A DNA stretch of 64,000 nucleotides, taken from Beta vulgaris subsp. vulgaris. Its lineage: Eukaryota; Streptophyta; Magnoliopsida; Caryophyllales; Amaranthaceae. Positions within the stretch are counted from its first letter, which is position 1. Each line of letters opens with the position of its first letter. The notes below the pieces were generated by a model that worked only from the letters and a program-made list of their open reading frames with translations, searched no databases and was not told where the DNA came from. Position numbers and translations under genes: made by a program. This document shows positions 57,428 through 64,000 of the stretch, piece by piece. The stretch covers positions 31,422,559 through 31,486,558 of the forward strand of contig NC_079210.1 in NCBI RefSeq assembly GCF_026745355.1, given 5' to 3'.

Positions 57428-57827
57428 ATTCAGGGACTAAGGAAGTAGTTTTTAGTGAGTCGGAAAATTCAAGGTGGTAAAATTGAAAAAAAAAAAAGGT
57501 GATAGTGGGTAAAACAGCGTAAAAATAAAAAATCCTAAATGTTGTGCATTTAACAAACCTGATTGTCAAATGGTGTAGATTAAATTGACAGTCATACACT
57601 TGTGGTTTCTCTCCGGGGACTGGCGACATCTGGTTTTGGGCGGCGTCAAGCAACTGTAACATCTTCTCTGTTTACTCTAGTGAGCATTCCCTCCTCCCGC
57701 TCTCTCTCTTTCAGTCTTTGATTTCTATTTGTTTGCTTGGATCTTTACAGACACCTCACATTTTCTTATTTCAAATACTAACTAATTGTTTATGCCGATT
57801 TTGTACCAAGTACTAAAAAGGTTTAGG
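57428..57827 (+). other. Spacer with leader-like sequence next to the gypsy element
   Basis: From about 57,660 the + strand has CT-rich, leader-like DNA (CCCGCTCTCTCTCTTTCAG), then ordinary AT-rich sequence up to the LTR at 57,828. It could be a host 5' leader cut by the retrotransposon, but no coding sequence is visible. Confidence 0.3.
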
Positions 57828-58349
57828 TGCCAACAACAAAATCATCATACTAATATTAAATGACATGACAAAGAAAAATGAATTGCGTAAAGAATAAAAT
57901 AATGAAAGAGCAAGAAATTGTTGACGCGGAAAACCCAAAAGGGAAAAACCGCGGGTGATGCTCTTGATCACCAATCCACTAATATGACGTTGAAGTAGAT
58001 GTTACAATATAGCTGATTACAATGATGATGATGGAACTCAAAATATTAGAGAGAGAATAAATAGTGGGTTTTTTGAGAGAGAGATAGTGAAAGAAGTAAA
58101 AGAACTAAGTCAAAACTAGGTTACAAATTATGTATATATACTACTAAGAAAATATCTCCCCAGCTGCTTTAGAGTTGTTCCACAATTTAAGGGTTCCGTC
58201 AGCGAATCCCGCAATATCTCAACGCCCAGAATGACGCCAAGTAACGTCGCTTGACTCAGTCTCCCACTTCCTTCGCCAAACTGCCATTAATTAGAAATTC
58301 GAAAATGCTTAGAAAAGCCCGCCTATTCCAGAAAATCGAGGGCCCAACA
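57828..58349 (-). repeat. 3' LTR
   Basis: On the minus strand it starts TGTTGGGCCCTCGATTTTCT and appears to end at ...GTTGTTGGCA (57,828). It contains a GTTTTTCCC...GGGTTTTCCGCG stretch. The distal end is inferred because the partner LTR is outside the window. The tract TCAGGGGCAAT (58,360-58,350) precedes it. Confidence 0.7.
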
Positions 58350-58449
58350 ATTGCCCCTGATTGACGCGTGTCCGAAACCCAGTTGTAAGAAAACCGTCAA
58401 TCATCATGTTGGGAAAAACCGCCCACTTTCTCCACTTCCACACGCTTCC

Positions 58450-58457
58450 TATTTAAG
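58450..58457 (+). promoter_or_regulatory. TATA-like box of the antisense gene
   Basis: TATTTAAG is followed by a CT-rich leader (58,470-58,560) and the ATG at 58,641. The arrangement matches that at 6,114-6,333. Confidence 0.4.
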
Positions 58458-58640
58458 AGAGTCCCATCACCCACTTTGTCCTTTCACATCCTTCCTTTTT
58501 CACCAACTCACTTCTCTCTCTTCATTAAACTCGTTTCTTCTCCAAACGGCTACTTCCTCAGGTGATTTCTTCAACCTCTTGAAGATCCAAGAACCAGGTA
58601 ACTCCCTCTTCCTAAATTCCTCCGACTTTTGTTTCTTTAA

Positions 58641-59545
58641 ATGGCCCCCAAAGAAAATCTTCCCAAGATTAGAAAATCAAAAAGAACTTCGAAAATGGCA
58701 GAAAGTTCAGATGAAGTAGTTATCTTAGAAACTGGGATAATTGGGGGAAAAAGTATCGCCAGCGAATTCACTGAAGACGATGTAATTACCCTAATAGAAA
58801 CATATATGCCCGAAAAATGTATGACAAGGATTCCCATGAAGAACAACGACCCGACGACTGCCCCAGTGGGTGGGTAGTTTTGTATGAATACCCTTTCAAG
58901 ATTGGGTACTCCCTCCCTTTATTCTCTCATGACTCAACTCTTAACTGTCATGCAAGTCAGTCCAGGCCAAATTATGCCACTTGTTTGGCGTGTAGTTCAT
59001 GTAATTGACAAATTGGCCCAAGACTCGAATGTGGACTTCACCCTAGAAGACCTTCTATACATGTACGACATTAAAAGAGTAGAGGTGTCTAGGTACACTT
59101 TTTTCTTAAAACCAGGAAAACCATCTTTGGTAGAAAATTCTGGGGCTAATGACAGGGGATGGAAGAAAAGATACTTTTTTGTAGAGAAGAATTCTTTGGG
59201 AAGAGCTTTGAATACTTACGTGACGGATGGAATTCCGAAGGTAATTTTCTCCTCGTCGAAGATATTCTCTTGTTTATGCTGTTGACGTCGTCTAATTTCC
59301 CCTGTGATTGCAGAAATCTTACCCTTGCCCGTCGAAGATTCGTCTCTCAGCAAAGCCAAAATCAACCAACTTCTCCAGAAATACTCCGCCAAGGAAAGAA
59401 CATTCCGCAACAAGTTTGAACTGACGTTGTCGGAAGGAGACGTCTTGCCCCAATCTACAGAAGAACACACAACCAACACCAGTCCCTCTATGGCGTCAGG
59501 TAATATACTTTGCATACTTGTCTCGTCGAAAATTTTTTCTTTCTT

Positions 59546-59589
<44 letters not shown>

Positions 59590-60485
59590 AAACTGACATC
59601 ACCAGTCGTCTTCCAGAGAACACCATGTCTACTAGATCAAAGACCCCTACCGTCGGCCTCTCTGAAGCGGAAATGTTGGAACGGGCCAGGAAAAGAAAAC
59701 AGGCCGCAAGTGCTTCGGCGGTGACGCCGTCATCCATGGGCGCTCCCAAGATTGCCAGGACAGCGCCTCCAACTGAGACCCCCAAACCTGTGAAGACGCC
59801 TCTTGCCGAAGGGGAAACTTTTACTATCTCCCTTCCCAAGAACTTCTGTGAAATCACCGCCCCGACAATCTTCCCGTCGGCGGAGAAGCTGGCGTTTCCG
59901 CCCTCAGTCGCCTAGCCAGCCTGCCCTTGCTCACAGTGGCGAAGAAGGATTGGCCCTGCAAATACATGTAAGCCAACTAACACATGTTATGTCATTTAAA
60001 TGTTTCATTAGTACTTACTGACGTCACCATTTGTATAGGCGTCACAACATTCTCTGGCCCTACGTCTGCTGCCCTCACTCTAGAGAAGGAGTGCAAGACA
60101 CTCGCGAGAAGTTGGACCGGTCTCGGCGTCGTTGACGGCAGCAGAAAAGAAGGTGGCAGAGCTGTCCGAGGAGTTGGCTAAGAGAAAGGCCAGAATGCTA
60201 GCCACGTGATCAGCCTGGCGTCGATGAAGGAGGAGACGGACGCCATCATGCCAGCCTCCGTGAAGACTGATGGACGCCGCTAGCCGATACACCTGGAAGA
60301 CTAAGGCAAGGTTGATGAAGCAGTTTTGGAAGGGCAGACGTCGAAGTGGACGCCTGAAGCAGACATTCAGCATTCCTGGAAGTTTTTGGGACGCCGGAGG
60401 ACTTGATCCCCGAGGGCGAGAGTAGCGCCGACGTCATGGCGACGGCGGACTCAGGCGTCAATGCTGAAACTGACGGCGCCGCTTG
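58641..60485 (+). pseudogene. Antisense gene of the Tat element (Transposase_28-like, 'putative gypsy type transposon' domain)
   Basis: On the strand opposite to pol, an ATG opens MAPKENLPKIRKSKRTSK. The conserved block GWVVLYEYPFKIGYSLP follows, then SPGQIMPLVWRVVHVIDKLA and GWKKRYFFVEKNSLG. These resemble the domain catalogued as 'putative gypsy type transposon' (PF04195). Frame changes lie near 58,873 and 58,915. Intron-like gaps occur at about 59,240-59,313 (phase does not join cleanly), at about 59,501-59,605 with a poly(T) run, and at about 59,969-60,038 (CAT|GTAAGCC to TTGTATAG). Later readings include EDSSLSKAKINQLLQKYSAK and EKKVAELSEELAKRKARM, a coiled-coil tail, followed by stops. 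The function of such antisense proteins is not established. They occur in Tat-lineage elements. Confidence 0.7.
59548..59590 (+). repeat. Poly(T) run inside an intron-like gap
   Basis: About 40 consecutive T follow CTTTCTTTC and lie before GAAACTGACATCACCAG, so they could extend the polypyrimidine tract of that acceptor. Confidence 0.9.
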
Positions 60486-61150
60486 ATTCTCACTAGTTCC
60501 TGCAAGGTGCTGCGTCACCGATAATCATTAATTAGCTTTTGCAATAGTTGTTTCAAGGTGATATATCGCCGAAACTTTATACTTTGTGATGTTTCTTTTG
60601 CTACACTATGTAATTTTGCTTTATGTGTTTTCGAAACGATGTTATGTTGTGTTCAAGAATTGTGTTGATGTTACATTGTTATGTTGTAGTGTGTTTGTTT
60701 GCAATGAATGTCGTCTTTTTAATTCATGAACACAAGCATATATGTATGTATGTATGTACAACGTTGTAAGGTACCTTGGTATTGTGAACCAAATGATGTC
60801 TTGGTTGCAATGAAGGGATAATCACCACTTCCAACCAGACACACTGGCCTTGTGGATGTCATAGATGTAAGTGTCGTAGAAATCGGACGGGGAAGAACGT
60901 CTATCTGATCATGTGGGGGTTGCCCCTGTCCGTCCATAACGTAAGTGTAGGACGTTAATCCCCGACGATGTCGATGTCTGACGCCACATTCTTTATTTGT
61001 ACAATGAATGAACCTGTAATACGCCACACAACTCACATAGAAATGTTAGTAAAGAGAAGGCACATATGACTAGAATAAACGAAACGACGTCACGACATGT
61101 TGAGTGTAATATTACCTACTCTAACTATCTAGTACGTGTCAACATATCAG
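60486..61150. other. Non-coding spacer between the antisense gene and integrase
   Basis: Contains ATGTATGTATGTATGTA near 60,741-60,757 and no recognised coding. It should hold the 3' ends of both the antisense transcript and pol. Confidence 0.5.
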
Positions 61151-62290
61151 TTAAAAATGGTAGCGCTTAAGGTGAACGGCGTTCCAGCTTCTTGGTACGA
61201 GTTTGCCATCCTTGGTGCAGAGACGATAGGCGCCGTTGCCTACTACTTTCTGGATCTTGTATGGGCCTTCCCATGCAGGTGCTAACTTTCCTGCATTGAC
61301 TTCCTTAGTATTTTGAAAGACTTCCCTCAAGACCCAATCTCCGACGTGAATGTTTTAGCCTTGACATTTTTTTAAAGCTTCTAGCCACTATCTGTTGTTG
61401 TGACGCCATTCGAACAAGGGCCGCTTCCCTCAATTCTTCACTTGTCACGATGTCATGACTTAATTCTTCATCGTTCCTGTCTGGCGTCAGTAATCCATAA
61501 CGCGATGTCGGGATACGTACCTCAGGGGGAAGGACAGCTTCACACCCATAGACTAGGGAAAAAGGGGTCTGCCCCGTCGCCGTCCTGGGGGTGGTTCTGT
61601 TTGCCCACAGAATTGACGGAAGCTCCTCTGCCCACTTACCTTTGGCTGCTTTGAGACGCCTCTTGATGACTTTGAGGACTGACTTGTTACTAGACTCAGC
61701 TTGACCATTGGTCTGAGGATACCTAGGCGTCGCGGTGCTAAGTTGTATGTTCCACTTAGCCAAGAAATTCCTTGTGGGCGTGCTTATGAATTGAGAACCG
61801 TTGTCACAGATGATTTCGGAAGGAACGCCGAACCTGCATATGATGTTACGCCATATAAAAGTAATAACCTCTTTGTCGCGTACCTGGGTGAAGGAGTCAG
61901 CTTCGATCCATTTGGAAAAGTAATCCGTCAGAGCTAACATGAACACCTTTTGCCCCGGTGCTTGAGGGAGTTTTCCGACGATGTCCATTCCCCATCTCAT
62001 GAAGGGCCAAGGGGTGATAGTAGGGTGTAGCCGTTCTGCAGGTTTGTGTGACATGGCGGCATGCCGCTGGCAGGCGTCGCACTTCTTAACGTACTCGACG
62101 GCGTCCGGCGCAACGTCGGCCAATAATATCCCATGCGTAAGGTCCTGTTTGACAGGCTGCGTCCTCCCGAATGATTGCCGCAACATCCGTCGTGCATCTC
62201 TTGTAACACTTGCCGGCATTCGTCGCCGTCGAGACATCTTAGGTATGGTCCTGCAATGGACTTCCGAAAAATATACCGTCAAGTAAAACA
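61151..62290 (-). pseudogene. Integrase of the Tat element, frameshifted
   Basis: The HHCC zinc finger starts with EMHDGCCGNHSGG (frame of 61,997-62,209). After GYYWPTL the frame shifts by one base and resumes AVEYVKKCDACQRHAAMSHK. The catalytic core is intact in the second frame: Asp in MRWGMDIVGKLPQAPG, Asp in EIICDNGSQF, and Glu in QTNGQAESSNKSVLKVIKR, the D,D-35-E triad. RTATGQTPFSLVYGCEAVLP follows. Near 61,350 the frame is lost, and a GPY/F module (AWEGPYKI...GNGAYRL) continues in another frame to the TAA at 61,151-61,153. No chromodomain is seen, in line with Tat and Athila groups. It would insert the cDNA into the genome. Confidence 0.9.
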
Positions 62291-62403
62291 TACATAGAAG
62301 CCCTGAATCGTACCTTTCTGGCTTGCAGCTTGTCTTCGGGGAGGGTGCCATCCTTAAGATATTGGATAAGCGGGGTCTGCCAGCTTGTTGACGCAGTAGC
62401 AGA

Positions 62404-62933
62404 TTAAACGTCAATGTCGTTAACGTCCGTCGCGACGTCGTTGGCTTTATCAGCTGTGGTTGCTTTGTGGACCGCTGGTGCTGACAGGTGTACTATAGGT
62501 ATGCTTTTGAACCCTGACTTTCTCATGGCTGACCCAATGTTTGCCAATGCATCTGCTTGTGTGTTTTGGTCCCTGGGAATCTGAAAGATGTCAAATTTGT
62601 CAAACAATTTTACCTTTGCTGGACGGCGTCCAAGTATGCCGTCATTTTGGAATCTTTGGCGGCAAATTCCCCTTTTATTTGGCTGACGATGAGCAATGAA
62701 TCACTATATGCTTCAACTTCGGTAGCTTTTAAGTCTTTAGCCAGTGTTAATCCTGCTAACAATGCCTCGTACTCTGCCTCGTTGTTGGTAGCCTTAAAGT
62801 CGCAACTGACAGCTCGGGCTATGATGTCCCCTTGTGGCGACTTTAGCAATACGCCTAAACCGGCGCCTCGAAAGTTGGAAGATCCATCTACATGCAAGAT
62901 CCATTTACTGTTAGTCGTATTAACCTCAAGCAT
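62404..62933 (-). pseudogene. Second, archaeal-type RNase H of the Tat element
   Basis: The reading NTTNSKWILHVDGSSNFRGA contains the first Asp, then NNEAEYEALLAGLTLAKDL the Glu, and VEAYSDSLLIVSQIKGEF the next Asp. A frame change near 62,610 leads to FDKFDIFQIPRDQNTQADAL with the last conserved Asp. This layout (DGSS, NNEAEYEA, SDSLL, N.QADALA) is that of the additional RNase H typical of Tat elements, lying between the RT-linked RNase H and integrase. It would remove RNA from the replication hybrid. Confidence 0.9.
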
Positions 62934-63045
62934 ACTTACCTCTGTTTGGGCTATTGCTTCTAGTGTAGGGCTAAAGTCGCCACAAAATCCGCTAATGCTT
63001 GCGACTTTATTGCTGTCCGAGGTTGATAAGTGATGTCGTAGCTGC

Positions 63046-63366
63046 TCAGGTTATTGCCCACTTGCTCATTCTGCCCGTTAGTTCTGGGTGTCTTAGAATA
63101 GACTTGACGGGATAGTTAGTTTTGACATAGATAGAATGTGCTTCAAAATAATGTTTTAATTTTTTAGACGCCGTTACGATTGCCAAGACAAGTTTTTCAA
63201 GAGAAGAATACCTGGTTTCGGCGTCGACCAAGGACTTACTTACATAGTACACTGGCAATTGCCCGTCTTGTCCTCTCTGGCTAGGACGGCACTCACCGAT
63301 GATTCGCTGACGGCGACATACAGCTGTAATGGCTCGTCGGCACTGGCTTTGACAGCAATGGTGGCG
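63046..63366 (-). pseudogene. RT-linked RNase H of the Tat element
   Basis: The reading LQLYVAVSESSVSAVLARED passes a frameshift near 63,258 into PVYYVSKSLVDAETRYSSLE and then KLVLAIVTASKKLKHYFEAH, the usual gypsy RT-RNase H sequence. VKSILRHPELTGRMSKWAI follows. The DNA-binding and structural blocks are typical, but the canonical first catalytic Asp position reads as V-A-V here, common in elements that rely on the second RNase H. Confidence 0.8.
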
Positions 63367-64000
63367 TCATGAGGTATTGCTTGAGTCTTGGAGGGCCTGC
63401 TCGTGTTCTGGCGTCCAATTAAATCCTTTGTTTTTCTTTAGGACGTCGTAGAACAGTCGACATTTGTCGGAGGACTTAGAGATGAAACGATTCAACGCAG
63501 CGACACGTCCCGTTAATTTCTGCACTTCCTTTATGTTTCGCGGCGATTGAATGTTGAGGATAGCCTTGATTTGATCTGGGCTAGCCTCTATGCGCCGTTT
63601 CGTGACAATGTACCCTAAAAATTTACCTGCAGACACTCCAAAAGAACACTTAGTGGGTTAAGTTTCATGCCATACCTTCGAATGACGTCGAATGATTGTT
63701 GTAAATGTGACACATGGTCGTGGGAATTTTTAGATTTGACCAACATGTCATCTATGTACACCTCCATGGTGTCCCCTAGCTGGTCTTTGAACATGGCGTT
63801 GACCAGCCGTTGATAGGTTGCGCCAGCGTTCTTCAGCCCGAAGGCATGACCTTGTAGCAATAAATGCCGCGATCGGTGACGAATGACGTCTTCTCTTGAT
63901 CTTCAGGATGCATGAGTATTTGATTGTACCCTGAGAAGGCGTCCATGAATGACAGCAACTCATGTCCGGCTGTGGCGTCTACCAGAGCGTCAATGTGCGG
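63367..64000 (-). pseudogene. Reverse transcriptase of the Tat element, partial
   Basis: From the window edge the minus strand reads LVDATAGHELLSFMDAFSGY, including the first catalytic Asp, then NQILMHPEDQEKTSFVT. One base is missing near 63,846, shifting the frame before GLKNAGATYQRLVNAMF. The YIDDMLVKSK box holds the catalytic Asp pair. After another shift near 63,640 the thumb/connection reads FLGYIVTKRRIEASPDQIKA and IQSPRNIKEVQKLTGRVAAL. The N-terminal fingers lie outside the window. Confidence 0.9.

Larger units (their letters stand above)
57828..64000 (-). mobile_element. Tat-like Ty3/gypsy retrotransposon, 5' part beyond the window
   Basis: Minus-strand order from the window edge is reverse transcriptase, RNase H, second (archaeal-type) RNase H, integrase, long spacer with antisense gene, polypurine tract, 3' LTR. 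A duplicated RNase H plus an antisense ORF before the 3' LTR is characteristic of the Tat lineage of plant Ty3/gypsy elements. gag, protease and the 5' LTR are not included. pol has several single-base frameshifts, so this copy is inactive. Confidence 0.9.

Noticed and set aside
59216..59857. 213-codon minus-strand ORF with a poly-lysine stretch
   Set aside because: The lysines come from the poly(T) run of an intron-like gap in the antisense gene; no domain on this strand.
1..64000. tRNA, rRNA or snRNA genes
   Set aside because: No cloverleaf-like A and B box pair, rRNA core or snRNA pattern was recognised on either strand by eye; a tRNAscan or Rfam run would be decisive.

Overview
This window reads as repeat-dense nuclear DNA of a flowering plant. 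The evidence is AT-rich spacer, introns with canonical GT-AG borders, and plant-type LINE, Ty3/gypsy (Tat-like), CACTA, hAT, Mutator-like and Stowaway elements. It also holds an exon of a plant protein phosphatase 2A scaffold gene. A eudicot seems likely, but the species cannot be fixed by eye. There is no bacterial, phage or CRISPR-type architecture.

Layout. 1-2.7 kb: broken LINE on the + strand. 3.6-4.8 kb: fold-back element with long terminal inverted repeats (TIRs). 5.1-6.4 kb: the 3' LTR and antisense-gene start of a truncated Tat-like element. 6.9-8.1 kb: an old LTR remnant. 9.3-9.8 and 10.5-11.2 kb: small TIR elements. 11.4-18.4 kb: a complete non-coding LTR element (minus strand, 5-bp target duplication) whose interior is tandem repeats that each carry a hairpin; a 1.8 kb CACTA element sits inside it. 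18.7-19.8 kb: CACTA. 20.7-20.9 kb: Stowaway. 21.2-24.1 kb: the only convincing host gene, minus strand, function unknown. 24.4-28.3 kb: a small MITE and two long-TIR elements; the first contains a CACTA that itself contains a Stowaway, the second a strong GC-rich hairpin. 28.8-31.4 kb: a probable solo LTR. 31.4-33.07 plus 43.7-45.5 kb: the 3' end of a minus-strand gypsy-like element split by a 10.6 kb CACTA element (33,074-43,702). That CACTA holds an LTR which is itself split by a 5.1 kb CACTA element (34,047-39,156) carrying the phosphatase exon.

45.6-51.3 kb: minisatellite DNA and a decayed CACTA gene combining a Transposase_24-like region with a Ulp1 (C48) protease, with a hairpin-bearing tandem array in one intron and a palindrome cascade at the element end. 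52.3-56.5 kb: a decayed FAR1/Mutator transposase gene on the minus strand. 56.9-57.4 kb: hAT MITE. 57.8-64.0 kb: a Tat-like Ty3/gypsy element on the minus strand (integrase, two RNase H regions, reverse transcriptase, running off the window) with an intron-bearing antisense gene between integrase and 3' LTR.

Almost all coding material belongs to transposons and is broken by stops or frameshifts. Insertions with target duplications readable by eye give a clear nesting order. All similarity and family statements are from reading, with no search run.
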